64,000 nt of DNA from Streptomyces sp. NBC_00390. Lineage in GTDB: Bacteria > Actinomycetota > Actinomycetes > Streptomycetales > Streptomycetaceae. The DNA lies in contig NZ_CP107945.1 of the NCBI RefSeq assembly GCF_036057275.1, positions 5,580,001 through 5,644,000 of the forward strand, read 5' to 3'. The position numbers and the translations under genes were made by a program. Shown in pieces: positions 45,718 through 55,017 of this stretch. Below the pieces are notes generated by a model that saw only the letters and a program-made list of their open reading frames with translations, ran no database searches and was not told where the DNA came from. Numbering within the stretch: the stretch's first letter is position 1; the number at the start of each line of letters is the position of its first letter.

Positions 45718-46386
45718 ATGCGCTTCAACCGGATGCTGCTCTCCACGACCCTCGTCGTGGTCGCCCTCGTCGTCCAGGTCTGCGTCCTCGCCCGCCTTCA
45801 GCTCCCCGGCGCCGTGCCCGACCTGATGCTCCTCGTCGTGCTCGCACTCGCCATGGTGTACGGCCACGTGGCGGGCGCGTTCATCGGCTTCGGCGCGGGC
45901 CTGCTCGCCGACCTCGCCCCGCCCGCGGACCACGCCGCCGGCCGCTATGCCCTCGTGCTGTGCGTCATCGGCTATCTCGCCGGTCTCGCGCGGCCCGACA
46001 GCGGCCAGTTCAAGTCCGCCGCAGGCCCGATGGCCGTGGTCGTCGCGGCCGCCATCGGCTCCACCCTGCTGTACGCGGGCGTCGGCGCCCTCGTCGGCGA
46101 CACCGCCGCCCGTCATGTGGGGCTGGGCAGCCTGCTGTTCACCGCCGCCGTCTACGACCTGCTCCTCGCACCCTTCACCGTCCCGCTGATCATGGCCCTC
46201 GCCAGACGCGGCGAGAACGACCCGCTCGCCGACAGTCAGAGCTCGTCGGGCACCGATGTGTCCTCCGGCTGGCTCTCCTCAGGCACCGGGCTGCGCATCG
46301 GCAGCCAGCGCAGCGGACTGCGGGTCAAGGCGGCCAGGACACGTGCGGCACGCGCCGGACGCATCAAGGGAGTCAAGCGACTGTGA
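45718..46386 (+). CDS. mreD: Rod-shape-determining protein MreD
   Basis: 222 residues with about five membrane segments (for example LLSTTLVVVALVVQVCVLAR and VPDLMLLVVLALAMVYGHVA). A hydrophilic, basic C-terminal tail of about 55 residues (SDVSSGWL region to KAARTRAARAGRIKGVKRL) should face the cytoplasm. MreD is the integral membrane partner of MreC in the elongation or spore-wall complex. It starts 13 bases after mreC, and pbp2 follows 16 bases later, so these genes are one operon. Confidence 0.95.
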   Translation: MRFNRMLLSTTLVVVALVVQVCVLARLQLPGAVPDLMLLVVLALAMVYGHVAGAFIGFGAGLLADLAPPADHAAGRYALVLCVIGYLAGLARPDSGQFKSAAGPMAVVVAAAIGSTLLYAGVGALVGDTAARHVGLGSLLFTAAVYDLLLAPFTVPLIMALARRGENDPLADSQSSSGTDVSSGWLSSGTGLRIGSQRSGLRVKAARTRAARAGRIKGVKRL

Positions 46387-46402
46387 CCGAGGGGGCAGCA
46401 GC

Positions 46403-48568
46403 GTGAGCAACATTCCGGAGACCGGGCGGACCCCCCGGGTCCAGATCCGGCTCGTCATCATCCAGGTCCTCGTCGTCTCCCTGCTGCTCACACTCGGCGG
46501 CCGCCTCTGGTACCTCCAGATCCGCAACGGCGACGAGTACACCAACGAGGCGAAGAACAACCACGTCCAGCAGGTCGTCCAGCCCGCCGTACGCGGCTCG
46601 ATCCTCGACGCCCGCGGCGTACCGCTGGCCGACAACGAGACCCGGCTGGTCGTCTCCGCGTCCCGTACCGAACTGCTGAAGATGAAGGACGACGGCAAGG
46701 GCGTTCTCACCCGGCTCGCCGGTGTTCTGGGCATGAAGCCCAAGGACGTCATGGACAAGGTCCGGCTGTGCGACTCGCAGACCCCGCAGCCCTGCTGGAA
46801 CGGCTCCCCGTACCAGCCGATCCCCGTCACCGACGAGGCCACCACCCAGCAGGCCCTGCAGATCCGCGAACGCGCCGAGGACTTCCCCGGGATCACTGCG
46901 GAGCCCACCGCGGTACGCCGTTACGCCGCGCCCGGCAAGGCCAACACCGCCCAGGTGCTCGGCTATCTCTCGCCCGTCACCGACGAGGAGATCGAGAAGG
47001 CCAAGGACACCGACTCGCCGTTCCTGCGCTCCGACCAGGTCGGCCGTTCCGGAATCGAGCGCACGTACGACAAGGCGCTGCGCGGCAAGGCCGGCGTCAC
47101 CCGCTACGAGGTCGACAACCTCGGCCGGGTCATCGGCGAGGCCGAGCGCGACGAGGCCCGGGCCGGCGCCAACCTCGTCACCTCCATCGACGCCCGCGTC
47201 CAGGCCGTGGCCGAGTACGAGCTCCATCACGCGATGAAGGAAGCCCGCAAGGGCTTCGACAGGAACACCGACGAGAACTACAAGGCCGACGCCGGTGCCG
47301 TCGTGGTGATGGAGAACAAGACCGGCCGCATCATCTCGATGGCCTCCCAGCCCACGTACGACCCCAACGCCTGGGTCGGCGGCATCTCCGCCAAGGACTA
47401 CGCCAGGCTTACCGGCAAGAAGTCCAACTTCCCGCTGCTCAACCGCGCCATCCAGGGCCAGGCCGCCCCCGGCTCCATCTTCAAGGTGATCTCGTCCACC
47501 GCCGCGGTCAACGCCGGGTACGAGTTCGACGGCAACTACCCCTGCCCCAGCTCCTACTCGGTCGGCGGCCAGGTCTTCAAGAACTTCGAGTCCAAGGGCT
47601 ACGGCAGCATCAGCCTCGGCCGCGCCCTGGAGGTCTCCTGCGACACCGTCTACTACGGGCTCGCCCACCGCGAGTGGCTGAAGGACGGGGGCATGAAGCC
47701 CAAGAAGAAGACGGACGACTGGTTCTACAAGACCGCCCACCAGTTCGGCCTCGGCAAGGAGACCGGCATCGACCTCCCCAACGAGGTCACCGGCCGGGTC
47801 CCCGACCGCCAGTGGAAGCAGCGCTTCTGGGAGGCCAACAAGGTCGGCTGGTGCAAGCAGGGCAAGAAGAACGGCACGTACGTCGAGCGGATCGCCTACG
47901 AGGGCTGCCTCGAGGGCAACCTCATGCGCGCCGGTGACTCGGTCAACTACTCCATCGGACAGGGCGACACGCTCGTCACCCCCATCCAGATGGCGACCAT
48001 CTACGCGGCCATCGCCAACGGCGGCACGCTGTACGACCCCACCATCGGCAAGGCGATCATCAGCGCCGACGGGAAGACGGTCGAGCCGATCAAGCCCAAG
48101 GCGCACGGCAAGCTGCCGATGGACCGCAAGACCCGCAACCAGATCGACAAGGCCCTCGCGGGAGTCACCACCGTCGGATCGGCCGCCTGGCGCTTCGGCG
48201 GGTGGCCGCAGGACAAGATCCCGATGCACGCCAAGACCGGCACGGCCGAGGTCTACGGCAAGCAGACGACCTCCTGGTTCGTCTCGTACACCCGCGACTA
48301 CACGATCATCATGACGATCGCCCAGGGTGGTACGGGATCCGGCGCCTCGGGCCCCGCGGTCCGCAAGATCTACGAAGCGATGTACGGCCTCGACGAGGAA
48401 GGCAACCAGGACCTGAAGAAGGCCCTGCTGCCGAAGCCCCAGCAGGGCCTGCCGAAGATCGGCACGGACGGCACGATCGACTCCCCGAGCATCAGGCCGT
48501 ACCAGCCCAGGAAGCCGAAACCGGCCGACGAACAAGTGCTCGCGGTCGCGCCCGCGCGAAGGGACTGA
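46403..48568 (+). CDS. Penicillin-binding protein 2, class B transpeptidase
   Basis: 721 residues. It has a short cytosolic start, one membrane helix (LVIIQVLVVSLLLTLGG), the non-penicillin-binding dimerisation domain, and a transpeptidase domain with SxxK (APGSIFKV, near residue 357), SxN (GDSVNYSIGQG, about 513) and KTG (HAKTGTAEV, about 611). It cross-links peptidoglycan stem peptides and pairs with the SEDS polymerase encoded next. Extra inserts near residues 120-140 (two cysteines, LCDSQTPQPCW) and 490-505 (GWCKQGKKNG, YEGCLEG) could be disulfide-bonded. The GTG has GAGGGGG upstream. It is often named mrdA or pbp2. Confidence 0.96.
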   Translation: MSNIPETGRTPRVQIRLVIIQVLVVSLLLTLGGRLWYLQIRNGDEYTNEAKNNHVQQVVQPAVRGSILDARGVPLADNETRLVVSASRTELLKMKDDGKGVLTRLAGVLGMKPKDVMDKVRLCDSQTPQPCWNGSPYQPIPVTDEATTQQALQIRERAEDFPGITAEPTAVRRYAAPGKANTAQVLGYLSPVTDEEIEKAKDTDSPFLRSDQVGRSGIERTYDKALRGKAGVTRYEVDNLGRVIGEAERDEARAGANLVTSIDARVQAVAEYELHHAMKEARKGFDRNTDENYKADAGAVVVMENKTGRIISMASQPTYDPNAWVGGISAKDYARLTGKKSNFPLLNRAIQGQAAPGSIFKVISSTAAVNAGYEFDGNYPCPSSYSVGGQVFKNFESKGYGSISLGRALEVSCDTVYYGLAHREWLKDGGMKPKKKTDDWFYKTAHQFGLGKETGIDLPNEVTGRVPDRQWKQRFWEANKVGWCKQGKKNGTYVERIAYEGCLEGNLMRAGDSVNYSIGQGDTLVTPIQMATIYAAIANGGTLYDPTIGKAIISADGKTVEPIKPKAHGKLPMDRKTRNQIDKALAGVTTVGSAAWRFGGWPQDKIPMHAKTGTAEVYGKQTTSWFVSYTRDYTIIMTIAQGGTGSGASGPAVRKIYEAMYGLDEEGNQDLKKALLPKPQQGLPKIGTDGTIDSPSIRPYQPRKPKPADEQVLAVAPARRD

Positions 48569-48571
48569 GGC

Positions 48572-49774
48572 ATGGCCGGCGCCAATGGATTTTCCGTCTC
48601 CGGGTACGGCCCCGAGCGAGGGGGACTGTGGGCCCAGCTCACGGCCCGCGACTCGGTGGTGCGCAAGCTGGACTGGCCGATGCTGTTCTCCGCGCTCGCG
48701 CTGTCCTTCATCGGCACGCTGCTGGTGTGGTCCGCGACCCGTGGCCGCACCGAGCTCAACCAGGGAGACCCGTACTACTTCCTGTTCCGGCACGTCCTGA
48801 ACACCGGCATCGGCCTCGCCCTGATGGTCGGAACGATCTGGCTCGGACACCGCACCCTGCGCGGCGCCGTCCCGGTGCTGTACGGGCTGTCCGTCGTGCT
48901 CGTCCTGCTGGTGCTCACCCCGCTGGGTGCCACCATCAACGGCGCGCACGCCTGGATCCAGGTCGGCGGCGGCTTCTCCCTCCAGCCCTCGGAGTTCGTG
49001 AAGATCACGATCATCCTGGGCATGGCGATGATGCTGGCCGCCCGTGTCGACGCCGGCGACCTGGCCCACCCGGACCACCGCACGGTCGCCAAGTCGCTAG
49101 GCCTCGCCGTCGTGCCGATGGCCATCGTGATGCTGATGCCCGACCTCGGTTCGGTGATGGTCATGGCGGTGATCGTGCTCGGCGTACTGCTCGCCTCCGG
49201 CGCCTCCAACCGCTGGATCCTCGGTCTGCTGACCGCCGGAGCCACCGGAGCGGTCCTGGTCACCATGCTCGGGCTGCTCGACGAGTACCAGATCAACCGT
49301 TTCGCGGCCTTCGCCAACCCCGAGCTCGACCCGGCCGGCGTCGGCTACAACACCAACCAGGCACGGATCGCGATCGGCTCGGGCGGGCTGTACGGCGCCG
49401 GGCTGTTCAACGGCCACCAGACCTCCGGGCAGTTCGTGCCCGAGCAGCAGACCGACTTCATCTTCACCGTCGCCGGCGAGGAGCTCGGCTTCCTGGGCGC
49501 CGGACTGATCCTGGCGCTGCTGGGCGTGGTCCTGTGGCGTGCCTGCCGCATCGCACGCGAGACGACCGAGCTGTACGGCACGATCGTGGCCGCCGGGATC
49601 ATCGCCTGGTTCGCGTTCCAGTCCTTCGAGAACATCGGCATGACGCTCGGCATCATGCCGGTGGCCGGACTGCCGCTGCCCTTCGTGTCGTACGGCGGCA
49701 CCTCCATGTTCGCGGTGTGGATCGCGATCGGGCTGCTTCAGTCGATCAAGGTGCAGCGGCCCATAAGCGCATAG
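48572..49774 (+). CDS. rodA: SEDS-family peptidoglycan polymerase RodA
   Basis: 400 residues with ten membrane segments. Family signatures include NGAHAWIQVGGGFSLQPSEF, the Asp of MPDLGSVMVMAV, and the C-terminal GLPLPFVSYGGTSMFAVWI. SEDS proteins polymerise lipid II into glycan strands and need their class B partner, encoded four bases upstream. In Streptomyces the orthologue (also called Sfr) acts in spore-wall formation. This is the last gene of the mre-pbp2-rodA operon. Confidence 0.97.
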   Translation: MAGANGFSVSGYGPERGGLWAQLTARDSVVRKLDWPMLFSALALSFIGTLLVWSATRGRTELNQGDPYYFLFRHVLNTGIGLALMVGTIWLGHRTLRGAVPVLYGLSVVLVLLVLTPLGATINGAHAWIQVGGGFSLQPSEFVKITIILGMAMMLAARVDAGDLAHPDHRTVAKSLGLAVVPMAIVMLMPDLGSVMVMAVIVLGVLLASGASNRWILGLLTAGATGAVLVTMLGLLDEYQINRFAAFANPELDPAGVGYNTNQARIAIGSGGLYGAGLFNGHQTSGQFVPEQQTDFIFTVAGEELGFLGAGLILALLGVVLWRACRIARETTELYGTIVAAGIIAWFAFQSFENIGMTLGIMPVAGLPLPFVSYGGTSMFAVWIAIGLLQSIKVQRPISA

Positions 49775-49855
49775 TCCCGTGCCGGGTCCGCCGCCCGACG
49801 GGCTGTTGTGGTGGCGGACCCGGGCGTGGGGCTGCCATGGAGCTGCCGGTCCGAC

Positions 49856-49861
49856 TAGATT
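49856..49861 (+). promoter_or_regulatory. -10 box (TAGATT) of the CYTH-CHAD gene, leaderless
   Basis: TAGATT ends six bases before the ATG. There is no ribosome site; the -35 is weak. Confidence 0.5.
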
Positions 49862-49867
49862 CAATTC

Positions 49868-51475
49868 ATGGCGGACACGAAGCGCGAGATCGAGCGGAAG
49901 TACGAAGCCACTCCCGGTACCCGGCTGCCGGACCTGGCCAAGGTGCCCGGCGTGTCGGACGTCGTCGGCAGAGGGGTGGTGGAGCTCGATGCCGTGTACT
50001 ACGACACCGCGGACCTGCGCCTGGCCGCCGACGGGATCACCCTGCGGCGCCGCGTCGGCGGCGCCGACGAGGGATGGCACCTGAAGTTCCCCGTTGCCAC
50101 CGGCATCCGCGACGAGATCCGTGCTCCGCTCGAGGACACGCTCCCTGGATCTCTGGCCGGGCTGATCCGCTCCCGTACCCGCGACGCCGCCGTCACCCCC
50201 GTTGTACGGCTGAGGTCCTCACGGGACGTCAGCCATCTGGTCGACGAGCCCGGCGGGCCACTCGCCGAGGTCAGCGTCGACACAGTCAGCGCCGAACGCC
50301 TCACGGACGGCGGTGGCACAGCGACCTGGACCGAGATCGAGGTCGAGCTCGCCGACGACGGCGACCCGGCACTGCTCGACGCGGTCGACAAGCGCCTGCG
50401 TAAAGCGGGCGTGGAACCGTCGGCATCGGCGTCCAAGCTGGCCCGGGCCCTGGCGGAAACGGAACCTGGCGCCCCGGAACCCGCTGCCGCAGCCGGTGCG
50501 GCCGCGGCGCCGGACGACACGGCGGGAAAGGCCCCGAAAGCGGCCGAGGCGGCCAAGGCCGTCAGGGACCGCGGCGCGCGGCTGAAGGAGAAGCACGCAG
50601 GGGAGTACGTCCTCGCCTATCTGCGCGAACAGCGGGACGCGATCGTGGCGCTCGACCCCGCCGTACGGCGTGATCTCCCCGACGCGGTCCACCAGATGCG
50701 CGTCGCCACCCGCCGGATGCGCAGCGCCTTCAAAACATTCAGGAAGATCATCGACCGGGACGTCACCGACCCGTTCGGGGACGAGCTCAAATGGCTCGCC
50801 GGAGAGCTCGGCGTCGCGCGCGACCAGGAGGTGCTGGCCGAGCGGCTGCGGGCCCGGATCGACGCGGTACCGAAGGAGCTGCGGCTCGGCCCGGTCAGGG
50901 GAAGGCTGCGGATCTGGGCGAACGCCCACCGGGCGGGCGCCCGCCGCCGCTCGATCGCCGTACTCGACAGCAAGCGCTACCTCGCACTGCTGGACGCGCT
51001 CGACACCCTGCTCGACGACCCGCCGCTCCTCAAGGCCGCCCGCAGCGCGCCCCACGACGCGCTGCCCGAGGCCGTCATCAGGGACTACGAGCGGCTGGCC
51101 GGCCGGGTGGAGCACGCCCTCGACCTCCCTGCCGGTCATGACCGCGATCTCGCCCTGCACGACGCCCGCAAGGCCGCCAAACGCGCCCGGTACGCCGGAG
51201 AGGCCACCACTCCGGCCCTCGGCAAGCCCGCCAGGAAGTTCGCCAAACGGATGAAGGCGGTGCAGACCCTGCTCGGCGACCACCAGGACAGCGTCGTCGC
51301 CCGCGACACCCTGCGGGACCTCGCCGTCCAGGCCCACGCGGCCGGGGAGTCCGCGTTCACCTGGGGACTCGCCTTCGGCCATGAACAGGCCCTGGCCGCG
51401 CAGCGGGAGCGGGAGCTGCCCGCGGTGTGGGAGAAAGCGTCGCGGCCCGGGCTCCGCGCGAGGCTCGCGGCGTGA
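49868..51475 (+). CDS. CYTH and CHAD domain protein, polyphosphate-associated
   Basis: 535 residues. The N-terminal CYTH domain (about 1-200) begins with the ExExK motif (EIERKYE) and has alternating charged strands (ITLRRRVGGADEGWHLKFPV) that line the triphosphate tunnel. An Ala/Pro-rich linker (about 200-230) leads to a helical CHAD domain (about 240-525), with the conserved histidines of VHQMRVATRRMRSAFKTFRK and HDARKAAKRARYAG. CYTH enzymes hydrolyse triphosphates; CHAD domains bind polyphosphate. Substrate inferred from the family. It is transcribed as a unit after rodA, with a probable leaderless start. Confidence 0.94.
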   Translation: MADTKREIERKYEATPGTRLPDLAKVPGVSDVVGRGVVELDAVYYDTADLRLAADGITLRRRVGGADEGWHLKFPVATGIRDEIRAPLEDTLPGSLAGLIRSRTRDAAVTPVVRLRSSRDVSHLVDEPGGPLAEVSVDTVSAERLTDGGGTATWTEIEVELADDGDPALLDAVDKRLRKAGVEPSASASKLARALAETEPGAPEPAAAAGAAAAPDDTAGKAPKAAEAAKAVRDRGARLKEKHAGEYVLAYLREQRDAIVALDPAVRRDLPDAVHQMRVATRRMRSAFKTFRKIIDRDVTDPFGDELKWLAGELGVARDQEVLAERLRARIDAVPKELRLGPVRGRLRIWANAHRAGARRRSIAVLDSKRYLALLDALDTLLDDPPLLKAARSAPHDALPEAVIRDYERLAGRVEHALDLPAGHDRDLALHDARKAAKRARYAGEATTPALGKPARKFAKRMKAVQTLLGDHQDSVVARDTLRDLAVQAHAAGESAFTWGLAFGHEQALAAQRERELPAVWEKASRPGLRARLAA

Positions 51476-51507
51476 CCGAGCGGGCGGACGATCGTTTTGT
51501 CGGTGCA

Positions 51508-51535
51508 CGGTCCCCGCGTACGCGGGGAAGATCCC
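51508..51535 (+). repeat. Solitary CRISPR-repeat-like palindrome / possible terminator
   Basis: A 28-base unit around the perfect palindrome TCCCCGCGTACGCGGGGA (51511-51528), ending AGATCCC. Size and shape resemble type I-E CRISPR repeats of actinobacteria as I recall them. There is only one copy and no cas genes. It also lies 33 bases after the CYTH-CHAD stop and could simply terminate transcription. Confidence 0.45.
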
Positions 51536-51668
51536 GTCCTGACCGGCCGGTGTGCTCCCACGGTCGACTGCTCCTCGTCGCCGCGAGGGTGTTGCGATCA
51601 CCGCGCCGGGGCCACTCTCGATCGGGTTACGCTTGAGAGTCGCCCCCGCCAGCTCACGAAGGTTCGAG

Positions 51669-53588
51669 ATGTCCGAGTCGGTCTTCCCACAGCTCGAAGC
51701 TCTGCTCCCGCATGTGCAGAAGCCCATCCAGTACGTCGGTGGTGAGCTCAACTCCACGGTCAAGCCATGGGACTCCTGTGACGTCCGCTGGGCGCTCATG
51801 TACCCGGACGCGTACGAGGTCGGGCTGCCCAACCAGGGCGTCATGATCCTCTACGAGGTGCTGAACGAGCGCGAGGGCGTGCTCGCCGAGCGTACGTACA
51901 GCGTGTGGCCCGACCTCGAAGAGCTCATGCGCGAGCACAACGTGCCGCAGTTCACCGTGGACTCGCACCGTCCGGTGAAGGCGTTCGACGTCTTCGGCCT
52001 GAGCTTCTCCACCGAGCTCGGCTACACCAACATGCTCACGGCTCTCGACCTCGCGGGCATCCCGCTGAGCGCCGCCGACCGCACCGTCGACGACCCGATC
52101 GTCCTCGCCGGCGGCCACGCGGCCTTCAACCCCGAGCCGATCGCGGAGTTCATCGACTGCGCGGTCATCGGTGATGGCGAGCAGGCCGTGCTCGACATGA
52201 CCGGGATCATCCGGGCCTGGAAGGCCGAGGGCCGCCCCGGCGGGCGCGAGGAGGTCCTCTTCCGTCTCGCCAGGACCGGCAACGTCTACGTCCCCGGCTT
52301 CTACGACGTCGAGTACCTGCCCGACGGCCGTATCGGCCGCGTCGTACCGAACAAGTCCGGCGTGCCGTGGCGGGTGTCCAAGCACACCGTCATGGACCTC
52401 GACGAGTGGCCCTACCCCAAGCAGCCGCTCGTCCCGCTCGCCGAGACCGTGCACGAGCGGATGTCCGTGGAGATCTTCCGCGGCTGCACCCGTGGTTGCC
52501 GCTTCTGCCAGGCCGGCATGATCACGCGCCCCGTGCGGGAGCGAAGCATCACCGGCATCGGCGAGATGGTCGACAAGGGCCTCAAGGCGACCGGCTTCGA
52601 GGAGGTCGGCCTGCTCTCGCTGTCCTCCGCCGACCACAGCGAGATCGGCGACATCGCCAAGGGCCTGGCGGACCGGTACGAGGAGGACAAGATCGGTCTG
52701 TCCCTCCCGTCCACCCGCGTCGACGCCTTCAACGTCGACCTGGCCAACGAGCTGACCCGCAACGGCCGCCGCTCGGGTCTCACCTTCGCCCCCGAGGGCG
52801 GCTCCGAGCGCCTGCGCAAGGTCATCAACAAGATGGTCTCGGAGGAGGACCTGATCCGGACCGTCGCGACCGCCTACGGCAACGGCTGGCGCCAGGTGAA
52901 GCTGTACTTCATGTGCGGTCTGCCGACGGAGACCGACGACGACGTGCTGCAGATCGCCGACATGGCGACGCACGTGATCCAGAAGGGCCGCGAGGTCTCC
53001 GGCTCGAACGACATCCGCTGCACCGTCTCGATCGGCGGCTTCGTGCCCAAGCCGCACACCCCGTTCCAGTGGGCCCCGCAGCTGAGCGCCGAGGAGACCG
53101 ACGCGCGGCTGGAGAAGCTGCGTGACAAGATCCGCGGTGACAAGAAGTACGGCCGCTCGATCGGCTTCCGCTACCACGACGGCAAGCCCGGCATCGTCGA
53201 GGGCCTGCTCTCCCGCGGCGACCGCCGCATCGGCGCCGTCATCCGCGCCGTCTACGAGGCCGGCGGGCGCTTCGACGGCTGGCGCGAGCACTTCTCGTAC
53301 GACCGCTGGATGGAGTGCGCGGCCAAGACGCTGCCCGAATTCGGCGTCGACGTCGACTGGTACACGACGCGTGAGCGTACGTACGAGGAGGTCCTGCCCT
53401 GGGACCACCTGGACTCCGGTCTGGACAAGGACTGGCTCTGGGAGGACTGGCAGGACGCGCTGGACGAGACCGAGGTCGAGGACTGCCGCTGGACCCCGTG
53501 CTTCGACTGCGGTGTCTGTCCGCAGCTCGGCCTCGACATTCAGATTGGCCCGACCGGCAAGAAGCTGCTGCCGCTGACCGTCAAGTAG
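51669..53588 (+). CDS. Radical SAM protein, TIGR03960 type, with B12-binding-like N-terminus
   Basis: 639 residues. An N-terminal cobalamin-binding-like domain (about 30-200, ending in FIDCAVIGDGEQAVLD) is followed by the radical SAM core with the cluster motif CTRGCRFCQAGM (near residue 272) and GLTFAPEGGSERLR. A C-terminal cysteine-rich stretch (CFDCGVCPQLGLDI) may hold a second site. This family is of unknown reaction and is usually found with a TIGR03936 protein and rne, as here. The ATG at 51669 has GAAGG upstream; TACGCT near 51628 is a possible -10. It ends at a clear intrinsic terminator. Confidence 0.92.
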   Translation: MSESVFPQLEALLPHVQKPIQYVGGELNSTVKPWDSCDVRWALMYPDAYEVGLPNQGVMILYEVLNEREGVLAERTYSVWPDLEELMREHNVPQFTVDSHRPVKAFDVFGLSFSTELGYTNMLTALDLAGIPLSAADRTVDDPIVLAGGHAAFNPEPIAEFIDCAVIGDGEQAVLDMTGIIRAWKAEGRPGGREEVLFRLARTGNVYVPGFYDVEYLPDGRIGRVVPNKSGVPWRVSKHTVMDLDEWPYPKQPLVPLAETVHERMSVEIFRGCTRGCRFCQAGMITRPVRERSITGIGEMVDKGLKATGFEEVGLLSLSSADHSEIGDIAKGLADRYEEDKIGLSLPSTRVDAFNVDLANELTRNGRRSGLTFAPEGGSERLRKVINKMVSEEDLIRTVATAYGNGWRQVKLYFMCGLPTETDDDVLQIADMATHVIQKGREVSGSNDIRCTVSIGGFVPKPHTPFQWAPQLSAEETDARLEKLRDKIRGDKKYGRSIGFRYHDGKPGIVEGLLSRGDRRIGAVIRAVYEAGGRFDGWREHFSYDRWMECAAKTLPEFGVDVDWYTTRERTYEEVLPWDHLDSGLDKDWLWEDWQDALDETEVEDCRWTPCFDCGVCPQLGLDIQIGPTGKKLLPLTVK

Positions 53589-53626
53589 CGCGCCGCTGCC
53601 GTCGGACAGGCAGAGAGATCGGGGAG

Positions 53627-53664
53627 AGCCCGGCCACAGGTGAAAGCCCGTGGCCGGGCTTTTT
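53627..53664 (+). terminator. Intrinsic terminator with T-run
   Basis: 11-base arms AGCCCGGCCAC/GTGGCCGGGCT, 12-base loop, then TTTTT, 39 bases after the radical SAM gene. This is the most canonical rho-independent terminator in the window. Confidence 0.9.
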
Positions 53665-53785
53665 CGCGCCCACCGCGCCCGGGTTCGCGCATGCGACCGA
53701 GGCCGCCGGGGGTGTTCCGGACGCCGAGCGGGACAGAAAGCGCAGGTGGCGCATCCAGACGGGGCTTTCACGCGTCCTGTCTGGC

Positions 53786-54937
53786 ATGGAGCTCGAGAAG
53801 TCGCCACAGACACCCCCGCCTACGCACTACGAAGGCGGGGAGGGCTGTCTGACCACGGCCGTCAGAATTCCGGTGCGGATCGTGGTGCTGCTGGTGGTGC
53901 TTCCCGTCCGCATGCTGTGGGATCTGCTGGTCGTCTGCGCCCGGGCGATCGACCGGACGCTGCTGCGACCGCTCGGCCGGGCCCTGGCGTGGCTCGGGCG
54001 GACCTTCGTGGTCATCCCGGTGACCTGGTTGTTCGAGAAGGTGCTGACCCCCATGGCCCTGGGCGTCTTCCGGCTGGCCGAGTTCGTCGCCAAGGCGCTG
54101 TTCTACTGGCCGTGGGTCGCACTGTGGCGGTATGTCCTCGCGCCCGTGGGGACCTACGGACTGATCGTGCCGGCGATGTGGATCCACCGGCAGCTGCTGA
54201 CCCCGCTGGGTCACGGCATCGCCTGGATCCACCGCACCCTCCTGACCCCGGCCGGTCACGGCATCCTCGCCGCTCTGGCCTGGGTGGCCAAGGCGCTGTT
54301 CTACTGGCCGTGGGTGGCGCTGTGGCGGTACGTCGTCGTGCCCGTGGTGATCTACGGACTGGTGATGCCGGCGATGTGGATCCACCGGCAGCTGCTGACG
54401 CCGCTGGGTCACGGCGTCGCCTTCGTCTGCCGCGGGCTGTGGGCGGCCACGGTGTGGCTGGTCAAGACCCTGCTCGTGGCCCCGGTCGTCTGGGTGTACC
54501 GGCGCGTCCTCGCCCCCGTGGGCCGCGAGATCGTGGCGGCGGCCGAGGTCGCCTGGCGCGTCGCCGGATACATCTCGCGTGCCGTCGGCCGTGCGCTGAA
54601 GTGGATCGCCTGGAATCTGGCGGGCCGCCCGGCGAGGTGGTTCTACCGCAGTGTGTGCACCCCGGTCGGACACTTCGTGCGCGACGCCGTGTGGCGGCCG
54701 GCGAAAAGGGTCGCCGTCGAGGCGGGCCGCCAGGCAAGTGCCGCGCTGGCCTCGGCCCGCGACACCGTACGGCAGGCACGCCGCGACGCCTGGCGCGCGC
54801 TGGTCGGCGGTCCCCGGCAGCCCGAGTCCGTGACCGCCGCCCCGCGGCAGGCGCGTAACCTGGGTGGTACGCAACACCCACAGACCGTTCCCGGCGCGGC
54901 GGCCGGCCCCGAGATCTCCCTGCACAAGCAGGGGTGA
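53786..54937 (+). CDS. Repeat-containing, tryptophan-rich membrane-associated protein of unknown function
   Basis: 383 residues. I do not recognise a family. It contains two tandem copies of a 66-residue unit (from about residues 102 and 168): KALFYWPWVALWRYV, AP/VPV, YGL-PAMWIHRQLLTPLGHG. Shorter degenerate copies occur before and after (WLFEKVLTPMALG, WVYRRVLAPVGREI, WFYRSVCTPVGHF). Each unit combines a hydrophobic, aromatic helix with an arginine-containing amphipathic helix, so the chain may lie in or on the membrane. The C-terminal 75 residues are basic and helical, then disordered. The start is uncertain (no good ribosome site). Its stop overlaps a possible GTG of the next gene, so it is probably co-transcribed with the TIGR03936 gene. 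Confidence 0.75.
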   Translation: MELEKSPQTPPPTHYEGGEGCLTTAVRIPVRIVVLLVVLPVRMLWDLLVVCARAIDRTLLRPLGRALAWLGRTFVVIPVTWLFEKVLTPMALGVFRLAEFVAKALFYWPWVALWRYVLAPVGTYGLIVPAMWIHRQLLTPLGHGIAWIHRTLLTPAGHGILAALAWVAKALFYWPWVALWRYVVVPVVIYGLVMPAMWIHRQLLTPLGHGVAFVCRGLWAATVWLVKTLLVAPVVWVYRRVLAPVGREIVAAAEVAWRVAGYISRAVGRALKWIAWNLAGRPARWFYRSVCTPVGHFVRDAVWRPAKRVAVEAGRQASAALASARDTVRQARRDAWRALVGGPRQPESVTAAPRQARNLGGTQHPQTVPGAAAGPEISLHKQG

Positions 54938-55017
54938 GCCGGACGGCCCCGAGGGAACCCCGCACGTTGAGGGCGGGCGCGTCGCCCGCGTCCGCTCCGC
55001 ACCGAGGAGAAGAACCA

